A DNA stretch of 64,000 nucleotides from Streptosporangium saharense (GCF_014203715.1 NZ_JACHJP010000001.1:1094432-1158431); one strand, 5' to 3'. Positions 20,196 through 30,092 are shown, numbered from the stretch's first letter. The notes: generated by a model from the sequence alone, not told the origin. A program made the numbers and translations.

Positions 20196-21206
20196 ATGCA
20201 GTCCGATCGACCGATCTTCGTGATCGGATGTCCGCGTTCCGGCACCACCATGTTGCAGCTCATGCTGCACTCCCACCCGCGCATCGCGGTGCCGCCGGAG
20301 ACCCGTTTCGTCGTCCCCGGCTACTACCGCAGGCTGGCCTTCGGGGACCTGCGCGAGCAGGCCAACCGGCGCAGGCTGGCCCGGTGGATCGTCGGTGACA
20401 AGGACACCAAGTTCAAGGAGCTCAGGCTCGACGGGGACAAGCTGGTCGAGGACATCGTCGCGGGCCCGCCCACGCTGGGCTCCGCGCTCGGCATCGCCTT
20501 CCGCTCCTACGCCGAGCAGTACGGCAAGTCCCGCTGGGGCGACAAGCGACCGAGCTACTTCCACCACGTGGACCTGCTGCTGAGGCTCTTCCCCGACGCG
20601 CAGTTCGTCCACCTGATCAGGGACGGCCGCGACTGCGTCGCCTCCCTGAAGGAGATGCCCTGGTACACCAAGGACGTCTTCCACGCGGTGACCAACTGGG
20701 CCGAGGCCATCGACTACGGCCGTAAGCACGCCAGGAACCTGCCCGCGGACAGCTACTACGAGCTGCGCTACGAGGACCTGACGGCCTACCCGGAGACCGA
20801 GCTGAGCAAGCTCTGCGACTTCCTGGGCGAGGACTACGACCCCGCCATGAGCGAGCCGTACCACGTGGGCAGGATGGCGATCCCGCAGCACAAGGTCTGG
20901 CACAGCAACACCCACGGTGACGTGACGACCGCCAGGGCCGGATCGTGGCGGACCAGGCTGGAGCCGTGGGAGATCTCGGTCTGCGAGACCGTGCTCGGCG
21001 AGCGGCTGACGGCCAACGGCTACGAGCTGACCGGCGCGCCCAAGGCGAGCAAGGCCCACGTGGAGGCGTGCGAGAACGCCGCCTCGAAGCGGCGCTGGGC
21101 CCGCAGGCGCAAGGGGTTCCGCGACCGGATCAACCGCTTCCGCGAGCCGGGCCCGGTGGCCGCGCAGCTCACCACCCGGCAGCTCGGCGAGCTGGCGAAG
21201 GTCTGA
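20196..21206 (+). CDS. Sulfotransferase, paralogue 1
   Basis: The 336-residue protein has the PAPS-binding 5'-phosphosulfate loop GCPRSGTT (residues 11-18) and the 3'-phosphate motif RDGRDCVASLKEMPWY, plus LRYEDLTAYPE, all typical of the Sulfotransfer_1/3 families. It would transfer sulfate from PAPS to a hydroxyl of a lipid or glycan. It lies between a CDP-alcohol phosphatidyltransferase and a close paralogue, which starts two bases after its stop. The basic C-terminal tail (SKRRWARRRKGFRDR) may contact a membrane surface. Confidence 0.9.
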   Translation: MQSDRPIFVIGCPRSGTTMLQLMLHSHPRIAVPPETRFVVPGYYRRLAFGDLREQANRRRLARWIVGDKDTKFKELRLDGDKLVEDIVAGPPTLGSALGIAFRSYAEQYGKSRWGDKRPSYFHHVDLLLRLFPDAQFVHLIRDGRDCVASLKEMPWYTKDVFHAVTNWAEAIDYGRKHARNLPADSYYELRYEDLTAYPETELSKLCDFLGEDYDPAMSEPYHVGRMAIPQHKVWHSNTHGDVTTARAGSWRTRLEPWEISVCETVLGERLTANGYELTGAPKASKAHVEACENAASKRRWARRRKGFRDRINRFREPGPVAAQLTTRQLGELAKV

Positions 21207-21208
21207 GT

Positions 21209-22261
21209 ATGCAGTCGGACCGACCGATCTTCATCGTGGGCTGTCCCCGCTCAGGGACGACGTTGCTGCAGCTCATGCTGCACTCCCACCCCCGCATCGC
21301 GATTCCCCCGGAGACCCGGTTCATGGTCGCCGCCTACCAGAGGCGGCTGCGCTTCGGCGATCTGAACGACCCGGCGCGCAGGCGCGAGCTGGCCGAGTGG
21401 GTGGTCGGACGCCGCCAGTCACGCTTCCACGAGCTGCGGCTCGACGGCGAGGAGGTGGTCAGGCAGATCGTCGAGGGGCCGCCGACGCTGGGCTCCGCGC
21501 TGGGCATCGTGCTGCGCTTCTACGCCACCCAGCACGGCAAGCCCCGCTGGGGGGACAAGCGGCCGAGCTACTTCCAGAACATCGACGTGCTGCTGAGGCT
21601 GTTCCCCGACGCGCAGTTCGTCCACCTGATCAGGGACGGCCGCGACTGCGTCGCCTCCCTGAAGGAGATGCCCTGGTACAGCGGGAACGTCTACAGCGCC
21701 GTGTCCGCCTGGGCCGAGGCCATCGACTTCGCCAGGCACGGCGCGCCGAAGCTCCCCGAGGGCAGCTACCACGAGCTGCGCTACGAGGACCTGACGGCCG
21801 ACCCCGAGGCCCAGCTGCGCAGGCTGTGCGACTTCCTCGGGGAGGACTTCGCCCCGGACATGTGCGAGCCGAGGCGGATCGCGGGCGTGGCCGTACCGGC
21901 GCACAAGACCTGGCACTCGCGCACGCACGGCGAGGTGACCGCGGCGCGGGCGGGCTCCTGGCGGGAGCGGCTCGACCCCTGGGAGGTCTCGCTGTGCGAG
22001 AGCGTCCTCGGCGACCGGCTCGAAACCTACGGCTACGAGCTGACCGGGGCGCCCAGGACCGAGACCTCCAGGATGGTCACCTACGAGCGGACCGCCGCCA
22101 GGCGCAAGCTGGCCCGGGTGAAGCGGGTCGCCTTCGACCGTCTGGTACGGCTGCGCGAGCCGAACCCGCTCGGTGCCCGGCTCACCTCCGGCCAGCTCGT
22201 GCTCGCCGGGGTTCCCATGCCGCGCAACGAGCCGGTGACCGTCAGCGGCCGCTCGGCGTGA
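21209..22261 (+). CDS. Sulfotransferase, paralogue 2
   Basis: This 350-residue protein is a tandem duplicate of the preceding gene; about two thirds of residues match by eye. It keeps CPRSGTT at residues 12-18 and the RDGRDCVASLKEMPWY block. Differences cluster in the regions expected to bind the acceptor (for example around residues 45-60 and 165-190), suggesting two acceptor sites on one product. The ATG at 21209 follows the previous stop by two bases. The gene ends nine bases before the convergent glycosyltransferase. Confidence 0.9.
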   Translation: MQSDRPIFIVGCPRSGTTLLQLMLHSHPRIAIPPETRFMVAAYQRRLRFGDLNDPARRRELAEWVVGRRQSRFHELRLDGEEVVRQIVEGPPTLGSALGIVLRFYATQHGKPRWGDKRPSYFQNIDVLLRLFPDAQFVHLIRDGRDCVASLKEMPWYSGNVYSAVSAWAEAIDFARHGAPKLPEGSYHELRYEDLTADPEAQLRRLCDFLGEDFAPDMCEPRRIAGVAVPAHKTWHSRTHGEVTAARAGSWRERLDPWEVSLCESVLGDRLETYGYELTGAPRTETSRMVTYERTAARRKLARVKRVAFDRLVRLREPNPLGARLTSGQLVLAGVPMPRNEPVTVSGRSA

Positions 22262-22270
22262 CCCGCCCGG

Positions 22271-23365
22271 TCAGCGCAGGACCTGCTCGAACAGCGACTC
22301 CCAGCGGTCGATGATCCGTTCCGGCCGCAGGGTCTCGACGTGGGCGCGGGCGGCGGCGCCGAGCCGCCGCCGCTCCTCGTGCGAGGCCATCAGGCCGGTC
22401 AGCGCCGCCGTGAGCGCGGGCACGTCGGCGGCCGGGGCGAGCAGCCCGGTCTCCCCGTGGACGACCAGCGACCGCACCCCGCCGGAGACGTCGAACGCCA
22501 CGGACGGCACGCCGTACGACGCCGCCTCCGCGAGCACCAGCGGCAGCCCCTCGTGCTCGCTGGACAGGGCGGCGATCGCCCCGTCGAGGTACTCGCGGCC
22601 CATCTCCGCCGCGGGCAGCGCGCCGCGGAACACCACGTGGCGCGCGACCCCGCGCTCGCACGCGTGCGCCCTGAGTCTGCCCAGCTCCGCGCCCTCCCCG
22701 ATCAGGTGCAGCTCCCAGTCGTCCCCGGCCGTACGGCGGGCCTCGGCGAAGGCCGTGATCAGACGGTCGAACCGTTTGACGCCCTCAAGCCTGCCGACCC
22801 CGAGCACCCGGTGCCGGGTCAGCGGTGAGGTCCTGGACGGCCAGCCGGGCAGCGGGTTGGGGATCGCGCAGGCGTTGGGCAGCAGCGCGTGCTCGGAGAA
22901 GGACCAGGCGTCCTCCTCGCTGAGGAAGACGGCCTTCTCCAGCTTGCCGTAGTCGCGGCCGGCCGAGCGCAGGTGCCACGACCCCCGCGCGTGCTCGTAG
23001 GAGCCGTGGTACTGCCCGATGGGCAGCAGCCGCGAGGGCATCACGTCCTTGAGCCGGGAGACGACCCCCGGCGAGGAGAGGACGGCGAAGCCGGAGCCGA
23101 GCGTGCGCAGCAGCCCACGGAGCCGGTGACGCTCCCGGTGCGCGGCGCTCCACGAGAGCCTCCCGGAGGGGAAGCGGTTGATCACGTGCCGCCGGTAGCC
23201 GGGCTGCTCCACGTAACGGAAGGGCCGGGCTGCCCGGTGCAGCCCCAGCACGTGCACGTCGTACCCCCGCCCGGCCAGCCCCTGCGCCAGCGTGTGGGTG
23301 ACCCGCTGGATCCCCCCGAGCGTGTCCGCGTCCAGGCACGCGAACACCACGGTCTCCCCGCTCAC
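22271..23365 (-). CDS. GT4-family glycosyltransferase
   Basis: The 364-residue protein is a GT-B glycosyltransferase. It has an N-terminal Rossmann half (FACLDADTLGGIQRVTHTLAQGL), a C-terminal donor-binding half with VLGVGRLEGVKRFDRLI, and the E-x7-E motif in SSEHEGLPLVLAEAASYGVP. The GTG at 23365 overlaps the stop of the upstream gene as GTGA, so the two are translationally coupled. It probably adds a sugar to the polymer whose backbone the upstream fusion protein builds. Confidence 0.9.
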   Translation of the reverse strand: MSGETVVFACLDADTLGGIQRVTHTLAQGLAGRGYDVHVLGLHRAARPFRYVEQPGYRRHVINRFPSGRLSWSAAHRERHRLRGLLRTLGSGFAVLSSPGVVSRLKDVMPSRLLPIGQYHGSYEHARGSWHLRSAGRDYGKLEKAVFLSEEDAWSFSEHALLPNACAIPNPLPGWPSRTSPLTRHRVLGVGRLEGVKRFDRLITAFAEARRTAGDDWELHLIGEGAELGRLRAHACERGVARHVVFRGALPAAEMGREYLDGAIAALSSEHEGLPLVLAEAASYGVPSVAFDVSGGVRSLVVHGETGLLAPAADVPALTAALTGLMASHEERRRLGAAARAHVETLRPERIIDRWESLFEQVLR

Positions 23366-26124
23366 CGGACCCCCTCCGCGACGGGCACCACGATCCGTGG
23401 CCGTACGGCGGGCACGGGGCCGAAGAAGGCGTCCACGACCCTGGCCGAGGCGTCCCCGCGTTCCTCGGCGCACCAGGTCGCGCGGAAGGCGGCGTAGCGG
23501 GCCGCGTGTTCGGCGGCGAAGGCGGCCGGGTCGGCGTCGAGGGCACGGATCGCCCGGATCAGCTCCCCGGTGTCCGTCACGCACGGGCCGGGGGCGATGG
23601 CGGGCAGGTCGTGGTTGACGCCCCGCTCGGCACGCCGGTACTCGTCCCAGTCGTCGAGCAGGAAGAACATCGGCCTGCCGGTGACCGCGTAGTCGCACAT
23701 CAGCGACGAGTAGTCCGTCAGCAGCGCGTCCGAGGCCAGCATCAGGTCGTTGACCTCCGGATAGCCCCCCGCGAACCGCACGAAGTGCCGCAGCCGTTCC
23801 GGTACGGCGTAGCGCTCGACGGGGTGGGTCCGCAGGATCACCACCCAGCCGTCGGCGAGCGCCTCGGCCATCATGGCCAGGTCGGCCCTGACCGAGGCGC
23901 CGGAGAACTTGGCCCGGTCCCGGTAGGTGGGCGCGTACAGCAGCACCCTGCGGCCCTCGGGGATTTCGAGCCGCTCCTTCGCCCGCCGTACGGCGTCGGG
24001 GTCGCCGTTGACCAGCACGTCGCAGCGGGGCGAGCCGTGCCGCAGGACCGGTCCCCGGTAGCCGTTGGAGGTGACGAAGATCCGCTCGAACTCGGCGCTC
24101 GGCATGACGAGGGCGTCCCAGCGGGCCACGGCCTCGCGCCAGGTCCTCCTCGGCGCGTCGAAGTCGGCCCGCAGGTCGGGGGCGTCGAAGCCGACCGTCT
24201 TGACGCCCTGGCCGTGCCAGGTCTGCAGGTAGCGGGTCCCTGCGGGCTTGGGGTAGGCCAGCGGCAGGCCGTGGCTGTCCACCCAGTGGCCCGCCCTGGC
24301 CATGGTCCACAGGTAGCGCCAGCTCATCCGCCGCACCAGGCGGGTGCCCTTGGGAAAGTTGCGCCGGTTCCTGGCCACCGACCACACCATCTCGTACGGC
24401 GCCCGCCTGCGCTGCAGCTCCTCGTAGACGTAGCGGGGGTTGCCGGTGTATCCGGCGCCCACGTCGGCCTCGAACAGCACCAGGTTCTCGCGCGGCGGGA
24501 CGACCTTGATCAACGTCTGGTAGACACGCAGCTTCACCCGGGGGGCGCCGAGGCGCCGTACCAGCCCGGCGCGGAGCCTGCCCAGCCTGGGCATGATCCA
24601 GCGCAGCGCCCCCGTGCGCCGCCACCTGATCCGCAGGAACGCCGCCTGCCCCTCGGGACCGGCGACGATCTCGTGACCGGGGGCGGCGATCCTGACCGGT
24701 TCCGCCGTGGGATCGACGAGCAGCCGGTCGGAGGTGTCCCGGCCGTCGGCGCGGACGATCGAGATGCTCGGGTCCCGGAAGCTCTCGTGGCCGAAGCGCC
24801 CCCTGCCGACCCTGGCCAGGTCAACGGTCGTCTCACTCAGGTAGGAGCCGTCGTCGAGCGCCCGTGGCGCGAGCTCCACCCGGTGCCCGCCGAAGCGCGC
24901 GAACGCCCGCCACCCCGGCGTCGCGGTCAGCACCCCGAACGGGTCGTAGGTCCTGACCGTCAGCGCGAGCCGAGAGCCGTCCCCCCGGAAGGCCGCCTCG
25001 TGCCGCAGCCTGGCCGCGCCGTAGGGCAGCTCGGCCATCCTGAGCGAGGTGATCTCCAGCTCCCGCGCGGGAGCCGTACCCCAGTAGGTGCGTCCCGCGC
25101 GCCGTACGGCGAAGCGCGGCGCGGCCCTCGGGGTGGTCAGCGACCGGGCGGCGACCACCAGCTCGTCGGCGTCCCCGTCGAGGATCAGATGGCAGCAGAC
25201 CCGCACGAGCGGATCGACGCCGTCCAGGACGCCGGGGTCGAGGCCCGCCAGATAGGGGCGGACGATCCCGGCGAACTCCCGCGCCCAGGCAGGGCCGCGC
25301 GAGGGCAGCGGGTTGAGATAGACCGGCAGGTCGTGGCGGACGAACCGGCGCTGCCGGTCGGCGACCAGCTCCGCAAGGCCGTTCCCCCGGAGGATGTCGT
25401 CGCTCAGCCCGGCGGCCCTGATCCGGTGCCTGACGTTGTCGATCTCCTGGAGACTCAGCGAGATCGACGGCCTGCCGTCCCCCTCGGCGGCCCGGTGCCA
25501 GAGGTAGACGACCCACGGGACGACGGCGAAGCGCCGGGCCACGCAGTACAGCTCGGTGGTGAAGACGTGGTCCTCGTAGTGGAGGTCCTCGCGGAACGGC
25601 AGCCCCCGCAGCGTCGCGGTCCGGTAGATCTTGTTGGTGCTGAAGGAGTCGAGGAACATGTCCGGCTCCCCGGCGATCCCCTCGACGACCCTGCGGCGCG
25701 CGAACAGGCCGGGGTAGTAGGGCTTGATCCTGCCGTTCCACTCGTGGAGCCGGGAGATCTGCCCGGTCACGAAGTCGGCGCCGGTGCGCTCCATCTCCAG
25801 GAGCAGGCTCTTGCACGCGTGCGGCGGCAGCTCGTCGTCACTGTCGAGGAACATCACGTACGGCGCGCGGGCGGCGGCGACCCCGTCGTTCCTCGGCGCC
25901 CCGCAGCCACCGCTGTTGACATCCCTACGCAGGTAGCGCACTCTCCGGTCACTCCGCCTGAGCGTGCGCGCGACCTGTTCGGTCCCGTCCGTGCTGCCGT
26001 CGTCGGAGATGATCACTTCGATGTTCCGCAGCGACTGGCCGAGCACGGACCGTACGGCCCTGGGCAGCCGGGCGGCGTCGTTGTAGGTGATGACGATCAC
26101 ACTGCACTCGGGAGCCTTGATCAC
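23362..26124 (-). CDS. GT2 glycosyltransferase fused to CDP-glycerol glycerophosphotransferase
   Basis: The 920-residue protein joins an N-terminal GT2 domain (residues 1-230; SVIVITYND, VIISDDGSTDGT, MFLDSDDELPP) through a middle beta-rich region to a C-terminal CDP-glycerol:polyglycerophosphate glycerophosphotransferase domain (about 545-890; YTGNPRYVYEELQRR, TWHGQGVKTVGFD, MPSAEFERIFVTSNGY, LLYAPTYRDRAKFSG, LLTDYSSLMCDYAVTGRP). The latter builds poly(glycerol- or polyol-phosphate) chains, as TagF does in wall teichoic acid synthesis. Such fusions are known in actinobacteria. It is the first gene of a two-gene unit with the GT4 enzyme. Confidence 0.92.
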   Translation of the reverse strand: MIKAPECSVIVITYNDAARLPRAVRSVLGQSLRNIEVIISDDGSTDGTEQVARTLRRSDRRVRYLRRDVNSGGCGAPRNDGVAAARAPYVMFLDSDDELPPHACKSLLLEMERTGADFVTGQISRLHEWNGRIKPYYPGLFARRRVVEGIAGEPDMFLDSFSTNKIYRTATLRGLPFREDLHYEDHVFTTELYCVARRFAVVPWVVYLWHRAAEGDGRPSISLSLQEIDNVRHRIRAAGLSDDILRGNGLAELVADRQRRFVRHDLPVYLNPLPSRGPAWAREFAGIVRPYLAGLDPGVLDGVDPLVRVCCHLILDGDADELVVAARSLTTPRAAPRFAVRRAGRTYWGTAPARELEITSLRMAELPYGAARLRHEAAFRGDGSRLALTVRTYDPFGVLTATPGWRAFARFGGHRVELAPRALDDGSYLSETTVDLARVGRGRFGHESFRDPSISIVRADGRDTSDRLLVDPTAEPVRIAAPGHEIVAGPEGQAAFLRIRWRRTGALRWIMPRLGRLRAGLVRRLGAPRVKLRVYQTLIKVVPPRENLVLFEADVGAGYTGNPRYVYEELQRRRAPYEMVWSVARNRRNFPKGTRLVRRMSWRYLWTMARAGHWVDSHGLPLAYPKPAGTRYLQTWHGQGVKTVGFDAPDLRADFDAPRRTWREAVARWDALVMPSAEFERIFVTSNGYRGPVLRHGSPRCDVLVNGDPDAVRRAKERLEIPEGRRVLLYAPTYRDRAKFSGASVRADLAMMAEALADGWVVILRTHPVERYAVPERLRHFVRFAGGYPEVNDLMLASDALLTDYSSLMCDYAVTGRPMFFLLDDWDEYRRAERGVNHDLPAIAPGPCVTDTGELIRAIRALDADPAAFAAEHAARYAAFRATWCAEERGDASARVVDAFFGPVPAVRPRIVVPVAEGVR

Positions 26125-26303
26125 AGTATGGGGCTTTCCCAGGAGTGTGATCGGTATTGTCCGCTTTATGGAGCTATGAATTTGTTTTTGCTGCTTTATG
26201 GTTCAGGGGGGATGTGTCTCCCTTCTTGGTCTCATCTCCCTTGATCATGGGTTTCGCGGCATTTATTCATTTTCACACTGTTATGTGGCTGGTTGAAGCT
26301 GAA

Positions 26304-29129
26304 TCAGGGGGAGACGACCTCGGTCCGCGACCGGACACCCAGTTTGCGTAACACGGTCGCCACGTGGGTCTCCACCGTACGAGGAGACAGGAACAGCACG
26401 TCGGCGATCTCCCGGTTGGTCTTGCCGAGCGCCACCAGCCTGGCCACCTCAAGCTCACGCCGGGACAGAGCGCCCGCGCCACCCCTGCCGCGCGACCTCG
26501 GCGGCGCGACGCCGACCCCGGTGTCCCGCAACGTCCGCCTGCACCGGGCGGCGTCGTGGACCGCGCCCAGCTCGTCGTAGCGCCCGGCGAGCCCGGTGAG
26601 CAGCGCGGTCCCGGCCGGATCCCCGAGAGTGAGCAGGGACAGCGCCCTGCCCTCCTGCGCCCTCGCCGCCTGGTACGGCTGCGGCAGCGCGGCATAGGAC
26701 TCCTCGGCCCCGGCGAACAGCTCGGCCGCCGCGGCGTGCCGTCCCGCCGCCGCCGAGACCGTCCCCTCGGCGAGGGCCAGCCCGGCACGCGCGGCGGGCG
26801 CGTCGCGACCCTCGACGCCCCCGGCGAACTCGGCGACCAGGGCTGCGGCCTCCTGCGCGCTCCCGGCCCTGACCAGCGCCGCGACGGCGGCGGGCACCAG
26901 CGCGGCACCCCAGACCCACACGCCCTTGTGCCGCAGCCGCGTCACCGCGCGGGCGGACTGGTTGACGGCCTCCTGCGTCAGGCCCCTGGCCAGGCACAGC
27001 TCGATCATGCCGCCCGCCGCGGTGAACATGACCGGCAGGAAGTGGCCGTCCGGCTCCTCAAGGCCGGTCGCCCGCAGGTGCCTTGCCGCCTCCTCCCACT
27101 CACCCCTGGCCAGCGCGAGCATCCCCACGACCAGCCAGATGTCCGCCGCCGACAGGGGAGTCTCCGGGACCAGCTCCGCCAGCGCGCGGGCCCGTTCGCG
27201 CAGCCCCTCCCACCGGCCGTTCAACCAGTCCCTGCGCAGCTCCGTCGCGTCGAGCTGGTAGGCGGAGACCGGGGCGTTCGCCGCCGCCGCGAGCCGCAGG
27301 CCCTCCCGCGCGAACCGCTCGGCCCACTCCAGATGCCCCAGGGTCGCCGCCGCGTCGGCGAGGTTGGCGTAGGCCCTGGCGACCTCCCTGCGCACGCTCG
27401 GGTTCCTGTCGGTGACCGGCAGCCCCGCCACCAGGTCGAACGCGCGCGGGGAACCGACGGCCATCTCGAAGGAGACCCGGTTTACCAGCACCGCCGCCGC
27501 GAGCGCCGGGTCGTCGGCGGCAGTGACCAGCTCCTCGGCGCGGTCGATCCACTCCCGGTGGGCCGACAGGGGATCGGGACCCCACCACGGCATCGCGAGC
27601 GCCGCGCAGGCACGGGCGGCGAGCATCGGCCGGTCCCGCAGCTCGTCGACCGCCGTGGCGATCTCCGGCCTGCCCGCCGCGCTGTCGTTGGCCTGGTTGC
27701 ACAGCAGCAGCCCCAGGTTGAGCCGCGCCTCCCCGCGCACGTCGGGTTCGAGGAGGTCGTTGCCGAGCAGACGGCGCAGCAGCCGTACCACCCGCTGGTG
27801 GGAGAGCCCGGTCGTGGCCAGGCGGCTCAGCGTCAGCACCAGCGGTCCCCGGTCACGCGGCGGAAGGTCCTGGTCGGCGAGCATGTCCTCGATCAGCTCG
27901 ACCGCCACGGGGGTGTCGCCCAGCTTCTCCGCGTGGCCCGCCGCCGCCGTGCCGTACCGCAACCAGGCCTCGCGCATCCCCGCCTGCCTGGCGTGGAAGG
28001 CGAGCTGCACCAGCGCGAGCGGCTCCGACTCCCGCAGCGCCGCCATCGCCCGCTCGTGCGCCGCCCGCCGCTCTGGCCCCGGGATCGCCTCGTAGACCGC
28101 CTGCTGGGCAAGGGCGTGGCGGAAGCCGTACCGGCCAGGGGGATCCTCGTAGAGGACGCCCGCCGCCAGGGCCTCACCGAGCCCGGCCAGGTCGCCGCCG
28201 ACCGCGGTGACGAGCCGTTCGCCGACCGGGACGCCGAAGACGGCGGCGGCCCTGACCGTCCGCACGGCGGCCTCGGAAAGCCCGGAGAGCTGGTCGGCGG
28301 TCGCCTCGCGCAGCAGCAGCGGGACGCCGACGTGGTCGAGCGCGTCCGGCCCCTCGGGGCCGGGGCCGTCCGTCGCGGGCAGCGACCTGAGGACCTCCTC
28401 GATCACGAACGGGATGCCCGCCGTACGCTCCCGCAGGCTGGTGACGAACATCTCCGGCGGGTCGGGGCGGCCGAGCAGCGCGGCGGCCATCCCGCGCACG
28501 CCGGAGACGTCGAGCGGCGCCAGCGCGATCACCACGCTGTCGGCGCCCGCCGGACGCCGGTAGGCGTGGCCGAGCGGCAACGCGGCCTGCCCGTGGCCGT
28601 CCCGCCGGTAGGTCACCACCAGCGTCAGCTCCTCCGGCGGCTGCCCGATGAGGAAGTGCAGCAGGTCCCTGGTCCCGTCGTCGGCCCAGTGCAGGTCCTC
28701 GACCACCAGTACGGCGGGGCCCGCGGCGGCCAGCAGGGCACGGACGGCCCGGAAGACCCGGTGCCGCTCGGCCCGGGAGTCGCCGAGCGGCGGCGGCGCC
28801 GGGGGAAGGGGCAGTTCCGGCAGGTAGTCACGCAGGGCGCCGATCACCGGGTTCAGCTCCCCGGCCCGTGGCAGCCCGCCCGCCAGGTCCCGCAGCGCCT
28901 CGAACACCGGCCCGTAGGGGAACGGCTCGCGGATGCGGTGGCAGCCGCCCAGCAGGACGCGACGCTCACCGGGGGTGAGGCGGGCGAGCGCGGTGCGCAC
29001 GAGCCGGGTCTTGCCGATCCCGGCCTCCCCCTCGACCAGGACGACCGCGGGTGGCCTGGTCATCGCCTCGACCAACGCCCGCAGCTCACCGCCACGTCCG
29101 ATCAGATCGGGTGACGCCGGGCTCCTCAT
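26304..29129 (-). CDS. Large LuxR-family ATP-binding regulator (LAL/MalT-like)
   Basis: The 941-residue protein has an N-terminal AAA/STAND ATPase (Walker A GEAGIGKT at residues 34-41; Walker B VLVVEDLHWAD), a long helical TPR-like middle, and a C-terminal LuxR helix-turn-helix (SRRELEVARLVALGKTN, then SPRTVETHVATVLRKLG). LAL regulators activate catabolic or biosynthetic genes after binding an inducer and ATP. The targets are unknown; both the upstream polymer locus and the downstream Cox-like operon are possible. The ATG at 29129 follows an AGGAGC. Confidence 0.92.
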   Translation of the reverse strand: MRSPASPDLIGRGGELRALVEAMTRPPAVVLVEGEAGIGKTRLVRTALARLTPGERRVLLGGCHRIREPFPYGPVFEALRDLAGGLPRAGELNPVIGALRDYLPELPLPPAPPPLGDSRAERHRVFRAVRALLAAAGPAVLVVEDLHWADDGTRDLLHFLIGQPPEELTLVVTYRRDGHGQAALPLGHAYRRPAGADSVVIALAPLDVSGVRGMAAALLGRPDPPEMFVTSLRERTAGIPFVIEEVLRSLPATDGPGPEGPDALDHVGVPLLLREATADQLSGLSEAAVRTVRAAAVFGVPVGERLVTAVGGDLAGLGEALAAGVLYEDPPGRYGFRHALAQQAVYEAIPGPERRAAHERAMAALRESEPLALVQLAFHARQAGMREAWLRYGTAAAGHAEKLGDTPVAVELIEDMLADQDLPPRDRGPLVLTLSRLATTGLSHQRVVRLLRRLLGNDLLEPDVRGEARLNLGLLLCNQANDSAAGRPEIATAVDELRDRPMLAARACAALAMPWWGPDPLSAHREWIDRAEELVTAADDPALAAAVLVNRVSFEMAVGSPRAFDLVAGLPVTDRNPSVRREVARAYANLADAAATLGHLEWAERFAREGLRLAAAANAPVSAYQLDATELRRDWLNGRWEGLRERARALAELVPETPLSAADIWLVVGMLALARGEWEEAARHLRATGLEEPDGHFLPVMFTAAGGMIELCLARGLTQEAVNQSARAVTRLRHKGVWVWGAALVPAAVAALVRAGSAQEAAALVAEFAGGVEGRDAPAARAGLALAEGTVSAAAGRHAAAAELFAGAEESYAALPQPYQAARAQEGRALSLLTLGDPAGTALLTGLAGRYDELGAVHDAARCRRTLRDTGVGVAPPRSRGRGGAGALSRRELEVARLVALGKTNREIADVLFLSPRTVETHVATVLRKLGVRSRTEVVSP

Positions 29130-29360
29130 AGCTGCTCCTGATGCTGCATCGGCCTCCCCGATACAAGGACGCTATCCGCCATAGCATCCGCGTTCACCAT
29201 CAGTTTGAGAAATTAACTGACTTGTTGTGACTTACACGGAATCACCGCAGTTCCAGAGCCTGAAGAGGTGGAGCGCTCCCACTATGGGGATTTCACCGTG
29301 GGCGCACCCCATAACTCTTGTTTATGGTTTTCTTCATCCTCCGATAAGGATCGGCGACCC

Positions 29361-30092
29361 TCAGTGACCTCCGGCGGCGCGCCTGCACAGGGCGCGGCGG
29401 AGCAGCCACCCGGCCAGCACGAGTACGGCGACGCCGCCCGCGATCGGGGCGATCCGCTTGAGAAGGGGCATCCCGGCGACCTCAAGGAGATCGAGGGCCT
29501 CCTCGTCGGGGGTGCGGGAGGTCCGTGAGGTGCCCGTCGGATGGATGTCCCCGGCCGTTTCCGATGTTTCCCGCTTTCCGGAAACCTTTTCCCCGGCCCG
29601 CTCCTGGACTTCCCCGGGCCGCTCCTGGACGACGGTGAGCCGGGGTTCCTGGAGCAGTTCGGACAGGTTCTTCGCGAACCGCTCGATCAGCCGGGCGCCC
29701 ACCTCGGACATCACGCCCCTGCCGAACTGGGCGGGACGGCCCGTCACCGTGAACGAGGTGTCCACGGTCACCCGCGTCCGTTCCTCCTCGGGACGCAGGT
29801 GCGCCACGACCGTGGCCGACGCCGTGCCCGGTCCGCGCGTCTCCTTGCCGCTCGCCTGGATCGTCAGCGTACGGCCCCGCTCGTCCACCTCCTCGAACGT
29901 GGCCTTCCCCCGGTAGGTGAGGGTGATCGGTCCTACTTTCACCCTTATCTGGCCGGTCAGGTCGTCGCCCTTGACCGTCTCCAACGTCGCCCCCGGCAGG
30001 CAGGGGGCCACCCGCTCGACGTCGAGCAGCGTCGTCCACGCCCGCTCGACCGGCACCGGCACCGTGAACTCGTGCTCGAACCGCATCGCCAT
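29361..30092 (-). CDS. CoxG/SRPBCC family protein with C-terminal membrane anchor
   Basis: The 243-residue protein has an N-terminal CoxG (START-like) domain, residues 1-150 (FEHEFTVPVPVERAWTTLLD, LPGATLETVKG, GKATFEEVDERGRTL, GRGVMSEVGARLIERFA). A charged, low-complexity linker of about 60 residues leads to a hydrophobic segment near the C-terminus (IAPIAGGVAVLVLAGWLL). In CO oxidisers CoxG helps recruit the dehydrogenase to the membrane, which fits this anchor. It is the last gene of the S-L-M-G operon. Confidence 0.9.
   Translation of the reverse strand: MAMRFEHEFTVPVPVERAWTTLLDVERVAPCLPGATLETVKGDDLTGQIRVKVGPITLTYRGKATFEEVDERGRTLTIQASGKETRGPGTASATVVAHLRPEEERTRVTVDTSFTVTGRPAQFGRGVMSEVGARLIERFAKNLSELLQEPRLTVVQERPGEVQERAGEKVSGKRETSETAGDIHPTGTSRTSRTPDEEALDLLEVAGMPLLKRIAPIAGGVAVLVLAGWLLRRALCRRAAGGH

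Noticed and set aside
23506..26244. A 912-residue open frame on the plus strand
   Set aside because: It is antisense to the GT2/glycerophosphotransferase gene, lacks any family motif and has the Arg/Gly/Pro-rich composition of a GC-rich shadow frame.
26364..29114. A 916-residue open frame on the plus strand
   Set aside because: Antisense to the LAL regulator, which has clear Walker and LuxR motifs; the frame shows only shadow composition.
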